Of a stretch of DNA of 64,000 bases, positions 10,276 to 22,747 are shown in pieces. A program made the position numbers and the translations under genes. The stretch covers positions 7,503,001-7,567,000 of the forward strand of contig NC_060214.1 of assembly GCF_021130785.1 (NCBI RefSeq), read 5' to 3'. This DNA comes from Homalodisca vitripennis (taxonomy: Eukaryota; Arthropoda; Insecta; Hemiptera; Cicadellidae). The stretch's first letter is position 1; each line of letters starts with the position of its first letter. The notes under the pieces are model-generated. The model saw nothing but the letters and a program-made list of their open reading frames with translations, had not been told where the DNA came from and made no database searches.

Positions 10276-10789
10276 ACCTGTTACCATGTCGTTGTCGCCG
10301 TCCCGCTACCGCTCCTGTTACGGGGCGTCGCGTCTAGACGAAGCAGTTGCCACGACCTCCTCTACTCCGACCGCTCCCGGAGCTCTCGACCGGCTACAGG
10401 TAGCAGTCTGTCAGGCACGTAACGACGACCGATGTCAAAGGACATCAAACTCCGGGAGCTTTCTCATTACACTTCGGCCGTAAAAACGAGCGTTAAAGTC
10501 TCCGGAGGACATCCGTGCAGATCTATGGTGCGAGGCGACCTCATCAGCCTCAGCCGTAGTCTGCGGTGACGTTTATTGCGGTGTCTGGCGCATTTGTCGC
10601 GGCTGCGGCCCGGAGCTCCTGCAGGACATGACAGACACTCTGCATCTGTACACTGTGTATAGGGGTCACAGTCACACTGCGGTGGTACGTACATGAGAGA
10701 GAATAACTTGCAGTTGTCTGGCCGCTGGAACCCCAGCGATAAGTCTCAAGCAATTTAACAAAAGCTGTAAATATCACCGAATTTAGACA

Positions 10790-11480
10790 ATAATAATAAT
10801 ATTCTTTATTGCGTAAAACAATTATCAATCAATCAATGTTTTATTGCGAAGACATGATATAACACATGTATAGCAAAAGTCAATTCGAGTTCAGAGCTAA
10901 CATTTTGAATATTCTTACCACATCAGGATCACACTCATACATACAATTCATTCATGCATCCTTCATCTACGAGTTTCCCACCTACAGCGCCGAAGTCAAT
11001 CTCCCGATTGGGTGATCTCCCAGTCAAATGTCAAAAACTCGGTATCATTATAAAATGCCTGTGACGCTAAAATGCGTTTCAAACGAGTTTTATGTACATT
11101 GGGTGTCCCGGCATTCATTATAAAATTGGGCAGCTCGTTGATGAAATGAACACCTGTCTGTGAGGGCAGTTCATAAACCACCGTTCTGTGTTTACCAGTC
11201 CGGTAGTTTCCTCTGCCACTGGTATCATACGAATGAATGTCTTGGCCAGTTGTCATGGCACATTTAGACATACAGAACAGAGATGTTTCGAAAATGTATA
11301 GACTTGGCAGAGTCAACAGCCTAAATGTTTTAAAAGTTTCTCTACATGACTCTGAAATTCAAATGTGCTATTATTCGAATCACTTGCTTCTGCAATTTGA
11401 ACACTCTCGCCAACTGGTTGTTTGCACAGGCACCCCACAATATCACTCCGTAGGTACGGTGTGGGGGGAGGGGTAAATCA
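10790..11480 (-). pseudogene. LINE reverse-transcriptase 3' fragment (CR1/Jockey-like)
   Basis: On the minus strand the translation reads YGVILWGACANNQLARVFKL and then, after frame breaks, LLTLPSLYIFETSLF and SYDTSGRGNYRT...ELPSQTGVHFINELPN. These match the conserved C-terminal part of non-LTR reverse transcriptases (...YG...WG......I...QK...R.......L..LP.ly...). The 3' end is marked by AATAAA-like sequence and short-period tails (gattgattgat, attattattatt on the reverse strand). It is truncated at its 5' end and inactive. Confidence 0.75.
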
Positions 11481-11814
11481 ATCTATACAATCTATAGTAC
11501 GCCGTCGTCAGAACCTGAGTTGGGCAATGCTTAGCTAAAGACCTCAATAATTTGGCGCAAACATGGTCAATGTGGGAATTACAATATTGCATGGCATGCG
11601 TCAACGTAACTATATAAAGCACATAACTACACCAGATAAATGATGTTCGTCAAGGTAAATACATACAATGCAATACAAATTCTTGTATGTATCAGAACTG
11701 GGGTTTTCGTGGTTGTTGTTAATTTCAAAAATGTTCACCTCAGCGGCCCATCATGAAGTCATCAGTCGAGTAAAATACCTTTGACATAAGAAAATGTTTT
11801 AGTCGAGTTTTCAA

Positions 11815-12760
11815 TTTTTTGTTTCATTGAGTTTTTTTTATGTCCTCAGGGAGCATATTAGTTAGTCCGACACAAACTTGAGATGGCATGTGTTCGAAAG
11901 CTGCCGTTCTCTGCTGTTCGACTCGAAAGTTATCCCTGCCTCTAGTCCTGTATTTGTGAACATCCCTGCCCCGTGCCAACTCGCATTTAAGTCGGCAGTA
12001 CAAGGCCACCTTGAGAATATAGAGACAGGGCAGGGTCAGCAATCCAAGGTCCCTGAAAGCATATTTGCACGACTCTCTGGGATTTAATTTTGAAAGAATT
12101 CTTACGGCTTTCTTTTGAGATCTGAAAACTCTTTCAAATCTGTATTTAGAACAGCTTCCCCACAATCTCAAGCCATATGTCAAATGTGGATGTATCAGAC
12201 CGAAATAGGCCATTTTTAATACATCCACCGAACAAAATTTTGCAAGATTGCGCAGGACATAAATTCCCGAAGCAACCTTAGAGCAAATGTTTTCAATGTG
12301 ATCATCCTATGTCAGCCCCCGATCAAGGTACATTCCAAGGAACTTAATGGTATTCTGATTCTTCCAGAAGGAAATCATCCACCATCACCGCGGGTCGAAG
12401 ATTTTGCTCTTGTTGCCGAAGGCAACAATTTATGACGTTTGATTTTGAACTGTTTGTTTTCAAATTGATTCTGGAGAAATATTCGATGCATGGATTCAAT
12501 TCAATGAATCACTCCACTTCAAGTTCGTTTTTTGATTTTGATCTGATGCAGAGAGTCGTATCGTCAACATATTGAATCATTTGTCCATTCTGGGTCGCTG
12601 AGTTCAATCTGTTAACGTAAATAAAAAAAAGACTGGCCTTAATAAAATAAAAAGATAACATACTCCTTCCAGTTGGAAGACAGGTAGATTCCACTCGTGG
12701 GTTCCATCTTGAAATGCTAAACTGAAGATCCATTATTAGATGAGACGTTTAATTTGCACA
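11815..12760 (-). pseudogene. LINE reverse-transcriptase C-terminal fragment (second family)
   Basis: Reading on the minus strand from 12733, the translation includes a corrupted FIYVNRLN block, the catalytic box MIQYVDDTTL, then FLGMYLDRG and, in a 134-codon frame (12228-11824), YFGLIHPHLTYGLRLWGS and VFRSQKKAVRILSKL. This is the order palm, YVDD and thumb of a non-LTR reverse transcriptase. It differs in sequence from the neighbouring fragment at 10790-11480. Stops and frame breaks show it is dead, and the N-terminal endonuclease is absent. Confidence 0.8.
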
Positions 12761-12979
12761 TCGCTTACGGCACAATTACTTTCAAGGTTGGCATTTTTAT
12801 ATACTCGCAACTCTCAAGTATTTGTTGAACTTGTTTGGTTCTAGTTAGTCTCTAATAAGAATCTGTTAGCTTGAAAATAAAGTAAATATGTATACCTCAA
12901 TCATACACATATAAAAATTCAGTAAAATAAGGCAATCGACAACATTTCACTTTCAGATAGAACTTGCTGCTTTTCAAAA

Positions 12980-13870
12980 GTAAATATGAAGACTTACTCA
13001 AGCAGCACGAGGTTACTTTTACAAGCACAAGGGAGGGAGAAAAGAAATGACGACAGTTTGATCGACAAAAATGCTGGTAATAGCGGACGACATTCCGATT
13101 TTAAAACAGGTTACGATGTACTTAGGGAACCGAAAAACATTCATGACACTCATTCGAAGGATGATCAGAATAGGTCTGAGGAGAGCGTCTGAAACCTAAA
13201 CGGAAAACGCAACCGAAAGAAAAAAGAAGCATCTAAATACTCATCCGTCTCATTTAAGCAAAATATAATTCAAAGAGACATATTTGACCCGGCTGTTGAC
13301 ACTACAATGACACACACCGACAGGGTTTGCGATGTGACGATGTGTAGTCAACCTAAGAAACTTACGTGTTTGGAGACACAGTTCACGCTAGAAAACATCT
13401 CTGGTATATTGCAAAGAAAGGTGTCGCATAGTGTTTTTTGTCTGTGCCAGTTCCAATGCTTCCTCTGACTACATACTGAAGAACGCTAACAGTATGGCAG
13501 AATCATTGACAAAGAACGATACAGCAGTTCTAATTGTTGGCACTAATGATGTGTCAAACTGTACCCCCAGGCATGACCGACCAGCTGTTACTCTGCCAGG
13601 GACATCTATTGAGATTTAGAAGGGCCAACCAATACACCAACTGGGTCGTCGTCTCCTTACCACACCGTTTTGACCTCCCTCCGAGATGCTACACCAACAA
13701 ACTAGTGAAACCAGGTTAATCACCGACTTAAGAGCCTAACTAAGGAGGGGATCAAAGTTATCGACTCTCGTCGGCTGGAACGAAAGCATTTTACACGACA
13801 TGGCCTTCATCTGGATGCCACGGGTAAGGAGGTTTTGTGTGGACTGATTGCACAAGGTGTGTTTCTTCAC
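12980..13870 (+). pseudogene. LINE ORF1 remnant with SGNH-esterase-like domain
   Basis: A 68-codon hydrophilic frame (12986-13192) continues, after a stop, as basic sequence (NGKRNRKKKEAS). In 13431-13619 follows DTAVLIVGTNDVSN, then YTNWVVVSLPHRFDLPP, and at about 13750-13850 the segment IKVIDSRRLERKHFTRHGLHL. The order G-x-N-D and then a His-containing motif matches blocks III and V of SGNH hydrolases, which occur in the first ORF of CR1/L2-type LINEs. The block I GDS motif is not seen. Several stops and frameshifts make it non-functional. Confidence 0.65.
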
Positions 13871-14289
13871 CATTTTCCTCAACGCAAAGATCAGTTGGAA
13901 TGCCAACTAGCCAACAACAAGCGTCGCGCTTCCAGGACACTGGGAATTCGCCGGTGAAATCGGGAGTCACGGACATCATGCCTTCAGTTGACTCTTTCGG
14001 GCCGCACTCCAGACCAGTTGAGCGAACCACTGCGACAGCGTCGCCGCCTCTGGATTCCTTGTCGGAGTTTCCTCCCCTGCAGCCCGGTAGGAGATCGATG
14101 TCGGGGGACAGGGAGCCTTGGTGATGCTGACTCGGAGTATGGTTCTGACAAGAGAGGATACCAGTTCTCGTTAACGAACGTTTTTTAGATGTAAGCCAGC
14201 AAGTAGAGGTAACCAACCTTGTTTAGTTAATGTCCCGATTCTAGATTGTGAATGTTCTGGTATTAATGTACTCAGTCCGTAGTTAGAAA

Positions 14290-17180
14290 TGTTCAAAACA
14301 ACAAACTCAAAATTCTTCACCTAAATATTCAATATTTACGTCAAAAAATCGATGAAAGTGGAGGTATTATTGGCTACCGAAAATCCGGATATTGTTTCAT
14401 TTACCGAACATGGTCTGAAAAACCGATGAAATAAAAAATGTGAGTTTTGATAATTACACGCTGGTATGCTCATATTGTAGAGGAGTTTCGTAAATCAGGA
14501 GGTGTTGTCATATTTTGTAAACGTGACATATCCTCTGAAGTAATCGATCTCTCTCATCTTTCAGAAGACATGAACATGGAAGTTTGTGGGGCTAAATTCA
14601 CTTTGAAACATCATTTACTTTCAATATTATTGGATTATATCGCTCCCCTAACGGAAGCATAAACGTCTTTTTTTAACAAATCGGTAGAACTTTTTGAGCA
14701 AACTAAGTAGAAAAAGAACAATCTGATGATCCTTGGAGACTTCAATATTGATTGGGTTGACCATTCAGTAGCTCTCCCAGGACATGAACGACCTCTTACC
14801 TTGTTACGGTCTGAGACAACTAGTTAGCTCTCCCACTCGTGAGGACACTTGGTCTCTGGCAGGCAGTCATTGCTGGAACTGGGGTGGTGACTGACATGCC
14901 GGAGGGGAGGGTGGCTGTTGAAGTGTTCGGAAACAGGACTTTCTGACCACTTTGCTCAGCTCGTCTCGGTATTTGGCACCGTCGGGTCAGTCGTTGCCAA
15001 CACACGTCCTAACCCGTCAGTTAACCTCAAATAACATTTGCTTGTTGAACCTCATGTTATCCAGGGAGCCGTGGAATGACATAAATCAGTTCCTGCCAGC
15101 AGATAATACATTTGATAGATTTTTTACAAACTTTTAGTTATAATTTTTGAAGTCGCTTGTCCTAAGAAATTTAGTTAAATTAAAACATAATCACAATAAT
15201 AAAAGTGGATTAACTAAAGGTATAGTAACTTCAAGCAAAACAATTAAAATCTTTACATTTCAATTTAAGAATAAGCCCCCAACATGCAAGAGAAAAAAGA
15301 ATCATTATTAAATGCTATAAGAAGCTTTACTCTAAAGTTATAAAAAATGCTAAGTCCAAATTATATGTTTGAAACACACTCTCATTATCTTCCAATTAAA
15401 GGCAAAGACGCTTGGAAAACTCATCAAGCCGAATGTAAGAAAAGGTTTTGAGTTCGAATTCTGAATTTGAAATTGAGATTGAGGGACGTTATGGTAAAGA
15501 ACAAGCAAGAAATTTGTGATCATTCAATAGGCATTTCACGACAGTGGGTGAAAAATTTGAATAAAAAATCGGCACGAAACCCGAACCTCCTTTACAGGTC
15601 CAGGTGCAGAACTACCTGCATGATAAATCCAGTATCGATGCACCGGTGACCCCGGGGGAGGGTCGGTCTCTGCTGTGAAGAGGTTGAAAAACAAAACATC
15701 CTCTGGTATTGACGGTATATACCAAGTAAAGTAATAAAATCTTGCATTGAAACATAAGCCAACCTTTTGTCTCTAACATAGTTTCAGCTTCTTTCGGACA
15801 GGGCCGGTTCCCTCGGGCACTGAAGAGCACAGTTGCGATTCCAATACACAAGGGGGGGCATTGTAATACTCTGGATTCTTATCGTCCCATTTTCTTCAAA
15901 ATTTCTACCTTTAGTAAGGTCTTCGAGCTAATTTTTCTTGGCCGATTAAATTTTTTCTTGAGTTCGAATGAACTTCTACATAAGAAACAATTTGGATTCA
16001 CGACGGGTAAAAGTCCGGTAGAGGCAATAAGTTTTTTCGTGTCGGATATTGTGACCGAGCTGGACCAAAAATCGGGGCGGACTGTGGGGGTTATGATGGA
16101 TTTGACAAAAGCGTTCGGACTGTGTCGGTCACCCACAGCTTCTGGAGTGTCTAAGGTGTCTCGGTCTGGGGCGCTTGGCTCTACAGTGGTTGAACTCTTT
16201 ACCTAACTCAGAGAGAGCAGTGTGTGCAGGTCGAGGGGGTAGTCGTTCATCGTGGGCTCCAGTCAATTTTGGTGTCCCTCAGGGTTCGATCTTGGGACCA
16301 GTTACTCTATACAACTGTATGTAAACAACTTACCCCAAGCGATCCCACATAACCAGTTGTTATGTACGCCTGATGACATAGCCCTCGGGTTTTCTAGCGG
16401 GACAGTCGAGGACTTAGAAATTAATAGTCATATTGTTTTGACACAGCTGTACCAATTTTTAATAATTTTAAATTTGCATTTAAACTTCAAAAAGTCAAGT
16501 TTTTTGGAATTTCAAAACGTATGAAAGGATAATTCACCTTTTATTCTAATTAATAATTCAGTAGTACAACAAAGAAGGTGTGTCAAATATTTGGGGGGGG
16601 TTACAAATAGATGATGACCTCAGCTGGCGAACTCATATCAACTGTGTATGCCCAGTCGCTGTCTTCGACTATGTATTCCTCATGTCCCAACTTGCCAAAT
16701 ACCGTAACAAGTTTCTTCTTAAACTTGTATATACTGCTCTCTCGTTGAGTCTCGCTTGAGATATGGCCTGCTGGTCTGGGGCTCAGCTACACTAGCACAA
16801 ATTAATAGAGTGTTTGTGTTGCAAAAGCGTGCTGTTCGTGTACTTGCTGGACTGAAAAAAAACGAGAATCGTGCAAAATTGCTTTTAAAGAATTGAAACC
16901 TCTTAACGCTACCGTCATTATTGTATCTATTTTGAAACAATAATGTTTGCAAAATTTAACAGTGTAGCAGTTACTGATGGATCCGCAGTACACGAGACAA
17001 CACCCGGGCTCGAGAGTAAACCTCCGCCAAAATCCACACCAGACAGTTTGGGCAGCGAGTTTACCGCACAATATGTCGGGTGCCAGGTGCTTTTGGAGAC
17101 TTCCTGAACCGCTGAAGTGCATTCCAAAATTAAAAAAGAATTTAAAAGAAATTAAAAGGAGCATTTAGTGGGGGTTGTTT
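14290..17180 (+). pseudogene. LINE ORF2 remnant (endonuclease and reverse transcriptase)
   Basis: Across several frames the fragments appear in canonical order: endonuclease (LKILHLNIQYLRQK, NPDIVSFTEHGL, SGGVVIFCKRDI, MILGDFNIDW at about 14730); reverse transcriptase fingers/palm (KKQFGFTTGKSPVEAI, VGVMMDLTKAFG at about 15985-16120; GVPQGSILGP-like at about 16270; PDDIALGFSSGTVEDL for the YADD box at about 16370; LNLHLNFKKS); and thumb (RYGLLVWGSATLAQINRVF, LQKRAVRVLAG at about 16755-16850; LPHNMSGARCFWRLPEPLK near 17070). At least eight frame breaks are needed, so it is an old copy of a CR1/Jockey-type element. Confidence 0.85.
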
Positions 17181-17530
17181 TTACACGGTGGGGAGAGTTT
17201 CTAGTATAATGATATTTTTGTTTTATTGTTTTGTTTTTCTTGCATTAATTAGTTGGAATTTGTAAACTTATTTTAAATCGGGCATAAACTAACAAGTGTA
17301 AAGTTGTGACACGTTTTAAATTCTAAATTTTTAAGTTTTTTTTTTTACAATAATTATAATTATGTAGACTAATAAAAAAAATATTTAGTATAATAATTTA
17401 CTGTTGTATAACCATTGTATTTTTATTGTTTTACTTTTATAAACCTATGTATATACAGCATGTACTTGACTCTGTCATACAACAAAAGTTGTCTTACGAC
17501 ATTAAAGGAATTTGAATTTGAATTTGAATT

Positions 17531-18199
17531 ATTTTCAAAAAAATTAGTAGAGTCTTATACTTAATATTAAAATTTCTTTGTTGAATTTTCTCTTTATGTT
17601 TAGCAAAAATATATTTTAAAATTTCTTTTTAAAACAATCGCTCACACACAAAGGCTTTACACCAACTGTAGGAAATCCTTCTCCTCCTCCACCACCTTTC
17701 TGCTTTATTGATTAAAATAATTACATTTGTTTCAATAACTTTCTCAAAGGGTTTATACAAGTCCAGTTTTGTTTTATTCTGCCATGCTGTAAAGCAGTAC
17801 TAATTTACTATCAAATTAAATTATATAACAGGGTGTATAGGTAGGCGAGGAGTAATAAAAAATTGGCCTCAAACGCAGGTTCATAAATTTTGTTAACATC
17901 TAATTCCAAATTTAGGGATTGCGATGTAATTCCACACATAGAATTAAAAATTGTGCATTTTACATGTATTTGTAAAAACTTATCCAAAATTACACTGTAC
18001 CTTAAATTATAGTTTACTGTGCATATAAAAATATAAAGATACACAATAAGAAAGATTTTGTTTATTTTTTTTTACATTATATATATTTTTACGTTTTTAC
18101 GTTCCTTGAGCACGAAAGGCCTCACAAAAATCAAATTTCATAATTATTGAAGGTTTTGTTTATAAATTAAATTTACACAGTTTGTTTACAAATTTATTT
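17531..18199. other. AT-rich DNA without recognised features
   Basis: Strongly AT-rich sequence with short homopolymers. The one frame of 77 codons (minus, 17811-18044) has no recognisable signature. Confidence 0.55.
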
Positions 18200-18420
18200 A
18201 TTCAGCTAGTTTCGTTTCCATCATGGTTACCCATAAGGCCAAAGTAAAAATATTCGCTAACGCTCAACCAAATCCCATATGGTGACATGCATCATTGACC
18301 TCATAAATAAATAAAGCTCCATGTAAAATTTCAAGTCTATAGGTTAGTTTGTTTTCAAGACATCGTGTGGACAAGTAGACAGAGCTGAATTAAATTTATC
18401 CAGCCCCACGAGTGATGGGT
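18200..18420 (+). repeat. dispersed repeat family C
   Basis: The segment tttccatcatggttacccataaggcc, then attcgctaacgctcaaccaaatcccatatgg, and tttcaagtctataggt recurs with the same order near 35520, 42240 and 55555 (+) and, inverted, near 23330 and 37160. Several copies continue into short cagacaga runs and ccccacgagtgat. It is probably a non-autonomous element, class unknown. Confidence 0.8.
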
Positions 18421-18574
18421 TTTTCTAAAGCTCATCCAATACAATATTGGATTTATACTTAATGACAGCTGTTAAATTTGAAGGTTGAGGTGCTGGGTGT
18501 TGCTACTAATAATGTAAATATACAGGAAACAGAGCTTTTAATAATGAGTCGCAGGAGAGGTGTTAATGGCGATT

Positions 18575-19240
18575 AAATAAATTTACGTGAAGGCAAGCAA
18601 GAAGGTGGTCACTAAAAAGTTAGACAATAACAATTTCAAATGATATGTAGAGAAATTTCACTGTAAATATTGCCAAGCACCAAACCACCGAAATGCGGCA
18701 GGGCGAAATGAAAGAGCCGAGGCCGCCCTGAAAAGACAGTCGCAGTGTGAATGTGTCCCTGGTTAGCCAAGAATGGCGACGGCGACGCTTGGCTGAAATA
18801 TGGCACTTGATATAATAAAACAAGCTTGCGGTGCGGCGGTGAGCTCCAATGTACGACAGAGGATTACACCCGAAATAAGGGAGTGTTTTAAATGTCCGGT
18901 GGTCGGAGTGGCCGCGTGGTTTTATTGTCCTCCGGAATTTATACGTGAAGTAAATAAAGGACCGTCCCGAGTGTCTGACATCGGGATGGATTCTACTCTA
19001 AATTTATGTCCATCCTAATACTTCCTTTTGTTTACATCTAAAGAATAATCATTAATTACAATGTAAATGTTTTCCCCACCAATAATGTATTTATGATAAT
19101 TGTAACTACGCATGTTTAGTAATAACGACTTAGATTAAATGTTCCGTAACAAAGTATACTGCTAAGCAGTAATTCTGGAAGAAATTACAGTGTAATAAAT
19201 TGTCTTATCAAAGAGACAGCTATCTGACTCAAATAGCTTC
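18575..19240 (+). repeat. dispersed repeat family A, long copy
   Basis: The core at 18755-19000 (gttagccaagaatggcgacgg through gcgtggttttattgtcctcc) is almost identical to the inverted copies near 26640, 34919, 38405 and 45246. This copy shares its upstream 180 bases only with the 45246 copy (agccgaggccgccctgaaaag). Its downstream part (ttctggaagaaattacagtg) is shared only with the 26432 copy. The core keeps a small frame open starting MALDIIKQACGAAVSSN, with two CxxC-like cysteines. A decayed second piece (gaattcatacatgaagtaag...catcaagatggattct) follows at 19270-19338. Confidence 0.85.
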
Positions 19241-19671
19241 AAATTACTTAACAATATATTACTAATAAAACTCATAGGAATTCATACATGAAGTAAGTAA
19301 AGAACAGCCCAAACTTCAGACATCAAGATGGATTCTAGACCTTTTCAATCCAAATTGAACCCTATTGTTTCATCTGAGAAAAGTACATTATTTTTAAGTA
19401 AACCTTTTTCTGTGTCGGTGGTGCTTTTATGACATAAGGTGTATTATATAAGGATTTTTAGGAGTGATGACATTTCAAAAACAAACATCATAATGATATT
19501 TGACTTAGTATGCGTAATGTACAAAATATATATTTAAATTCAATAGGAATTCGTAAAAAATAAAATAAAATCCAGGAATAAAATTCTAACATTTTTTATA
19601 GTGAGGTATCCTCAAATATATTTCCTTTTATCTTGCGAGAAGAAGTTTATAAATTGCTTTTATTCATAAAA

Positions 19672-19765
19672 GGACCTTTGCGCTGCTTCCGGAGTGACAG
19701 GATATTGTAGATGGGTAAGGTAGGGGGTAGGGGCCGTCTCCTGTCAAAATCCACGAGGAAGGATT
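19672..19765. repeat. short repeat shared with 52925-53020
   Basis: The segment cgctgcttccggagtgacagg...gatgggtaaggtaggggg...ggccgtctcctgtc is about 85% alike to 52930-53010. The family is not recognised. Confidence 0.7.
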
Positions 19766-20331
19766 ACAAGTACAATATACTCAAAAACGTTACAAGACCT
19801 CCATAAATAAAATTTAATTTTCCACAAATATTTTACATATGGAAAGAGGTCACACTAATAAAAATGAAGAATCAAGAAAGGAAAACTTTATTGACTATAG
19901 AGTTGTGTAATCTGCTTTGCAATTAGTATTTTGACGTTCTGATTAATTCGCTCAAAATAGTAAAAGCCCTACACAACGTGCAAAATAAAAATATTGAAAA
20001 TACAATAAATAAAATAAAACTGAGGATAAAACTTAGAGTAAACTTAAAATTATAAAATTATAACATTCAACAAACACATTTTGGCTACATATAACGAGCA
20101 AGTAAGTAATCCAAAAACGTTATCTAAGCTACAAAATTGGCTGTACTGTAAATGGAATTAGTACCCAAGAAAAGTTATTTTGTACTTAAATTTTCGTTCA
20201 GAGGGTACCTTTGTAGCTATAGGGATTATATTGTATAATTGAGAGCAATGCAATGTTCTAGAGTGCCCTTTATTCTCAAAAAATTAAAATTCACTTAAGT
20301 GTCGAGTGGAGTAGTTATGGTACTCGTATTA

Positions 20332-21533
20332 CAAAAACAACCATTGAAATTTTTAACATAGCATATTTAAGATCATTTAACACAAACGTTGCAAATAAAG
20401 TAAGCAGACCTAGTTTAGTAAACAAAGGGTTTATAATGGGCTCTTTAGCTCTTTTTTTACAAAATAAATAACTTACCACCTGAGAACTGGTCACCCCAAA
20501 GTATAATATCGTAGGTCAAGTGACTATAGACATTTCCATAGTATACAGTGAAAACCCCATTATGTGATATTTTACCTCACAAAACTCTAGTTTAAATTCA
20601 AATAAATTTGAAACACTAAAACGTAGACTTCTCACTTGCTACTGGTTCAACCTTATTGCAGACAGCTCACGAGTACAGAGCTACTGCTCTCATTCCAGTG
20701 AGGGTTTGGCGCTTGACGTTTCTATTTGTAATAATGTGCAAGTAAGTGGAAACTGGAGTTTCAAAAGGTTTTAAAAGAGGTTATAAAGTTTCCTAGTTCC
20801 TAATACGTCAACCTAACCGTACTGAACACTCCAGTACAGCTAATGGGGCTGCCTCCCCCAGTACCTTCACTGTACTGACGTCGAGTTCACCCACCTAGTT
20901 GGGAGTTTCCATATACGGTTCTCCGTCTGATCTCAAGTCTACCAAAATCCAAAATAATGTGTTTAGCAGTTACCTCCTGCTGGTTAAATTGTCTAAACCT
21001 TGGACATTCAGTAGTGAGTCATGAGCTAAGGAAAAATTTCCAGAATTGACCTTGTCCAGTAATGAGTTAAATTACCGATATTCCTGGACTGAAAGTTAGT
21101 ACCTCGTAATTAGTAAATATTATATACAGTAGTGCTTTAAGGTATGCTCATCTAAAGCTGTACTCGAGAGCTGTCTGCAATAAACTTGAACCAAATAACA
21201 AGTGAGAAGTATATGTTTTAGTGTTTCAAATTAATTTGAATTAAAACTGGAGTTTTAAGTGGTAGAATTTCACATCATGGACTTGTCACTGTATACTATG
21301 GAAATATCTATAATCACTTGACCTACGATATTATACTTTGAGGTAACCAGTTCTCAGGTGGTAAGTTATTTATTTTGTAAAAAAGAGCTGAAGAGGGCAA
21401 AGAAAGAAAGAAAAGAAAAGAGCAAAGGGTGGTAAACCCTATGTTTACTAAACTAGGTCTGCTTACTTTATATGCAATTTCTGTGTTAAATTATCTTAAA
21501 TATGTTATGTTATAAATTTAAATGGCTGTTTTA
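20332..21533. mobile_element. 1.2-kb element with long inverted arms (non-autonomous DNA transposon or palindrome)
   Basis: The left arm, about 20332-20690, and the right arm, about 21150-21533, are reverse complements with roughly 80-85% match. Shared blocks include agtaagcagacctagtttagtaaac, ttacttaccacctgagaactgg-like sequence, tataatatcgtaggtcaagtga, ttccatagtatacagtg and attgcagacagctc. The unique centre (20700-21150) contains no coding frame. The arms are too long for a simple MITE and resemble a foldback element. No target-site duplication was identified. Confidence 0.75.
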
Positions 21534-21782
21534 AATTTAACCTGTTTAATTAACCTGTGGTTTTAGTTTGATTTGATTCATTATAACTGTGAATTTTCAA
21601 AGGTAAATTTTAATACTGTTGACCCCTGATATGGTACCCCTGAACATGATGAAATAAACAGAACTATTTATCAGTATCATTCTTGTTGTGCTCTTTCCAT
21701 TGATGTGCCATAAAGGCGTTGTACCCAATATTCCTCTCCGTATTTTTTTGGAAACTGTATGCTCATGTCGCATTTTCAGTGC

Positions 21783-22580
21783 ATAGATAGATAGATATTT
21801 ATTGACATAGATATTTATTGACCATTAATCAATTACAAAAATTACAATAGGTCTTGTCAAGAAATTACAAAACTACTACAACCTAGCAGTAGTATATATA
21901 GTTAATAAAAAATTCAAAAATGAGAGCAAACAACAAAATAAAGTAACTTGCATTAGCCCCTGGTAGATCCTCACTGTTCAAGTAATATTCTAGGTAACCT
22001 TCTGAAATACAGTTACATATAACAAATAACAAAATTACAAATAACAAACCAGTTAACAATAACCAATAAGATAACAGATATAAAATTTTGAGTCATCACA
22101 GAACAACAATTCAAATTAACAAGAACATTAAAAAGAATAGAGGCTATAGATTAATAACAAGTAGTGTAACAAAGAACAGATAGCAAATTAACATATATTA
22201 AAATTAGAAAATAGGCCTATTATATTAGAAAACAATTTCACATTCAAGAAATTCATCAACAGAATACATAGGATTCAGTTTAAGCCATTTATACAGTCTG
22301 TCGGAGAACATCTTATCACATATTAATTCTACCAGGCACATTGGCAACTTATTATACACTTTTACAGCAAGTGTATGGTGATATTTTTGTGTCCTTGTCA
22401 ATCTATATCTTGTTACATCGATTTTATTTCTAAACCTAGTATTATGGACATGGATATCCGACCTGGACTTAAAACTATCAATATCCTTTCTCACAATCTT
22501 AATTATTTCATAATTATTGCATAAGCCACAAAACGCTCGAAAAGAAAAAGTTAAATGTATAAAAGTAAACCTGCATTTTC
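21783..22580 (-). pseudogene. LINE 3' fragment (reverse-transcriptase C-terminus)
   Basis: On the minus strand an 89-codon frame (22494-22225) reads RSDIHVHNTRFRNKIDVTRY and LAVKVYNKLPMCLVEL, the typical extreme C-terminus of Jockey/CR1-like polymerases (hNTR...l..p..r......ikl.NkLP). Upstream, AFCGLCNNYEIIKIV belongs to the same protein. The 3' UTR runs to a (GATA)n tail at about 21783-21797. It is 5' truncated. Confidence 0.75.
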
Positions 22581-22747
22581 TAATTTATCCCCTGTTAAAT
22601 GTTATCTCAAAAATAAATCCAATCCATTCCCATAATAATCCCCAGATTACGTCTACATCCCAAGGGAAGGCGCTACGACCTCCTCGAGGTACACCACTCC
22701 GTGTAACAACTATTGGCAACACACTGTTACACAGAGCGAGCGAGCAG

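Larger units (their letters stand above)
12760..17530 (+). mobile_element. decayed ORF1+ORF2 non-LTR retrotransposon (CR1/Jockey-like)
   Basis: The element comprises ORF1 (SGNH-like) and ORF2 (endonuclease plus reverse transcriptase) in order. A 3' UTR of about 350 bases follows and ends in gacattaaaggaatttgaatttgaatttgaatt, a short (TTTGAA)n tail at about 17505-17530 of the kind CR1-like elements use. The 5' border is uncertain; it abuts the opposite-strand LINE fragment ending near 12760. This is the most complete retroelement in the window. Confidence 0.7.

Noticed and set aside
13791..14216. 141-codon minus-strand frame
   Set aside because: It is antisense to the LINE end of ORF1 and the inter-ORF region; no independent signature.
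18800..19018. Family A frame as a host gene
   Set aside because: Present five times in 27 kb as nearly identical DNA with mobile-element-like borders, so treated as a repeat with a possible element-encoded peptide.
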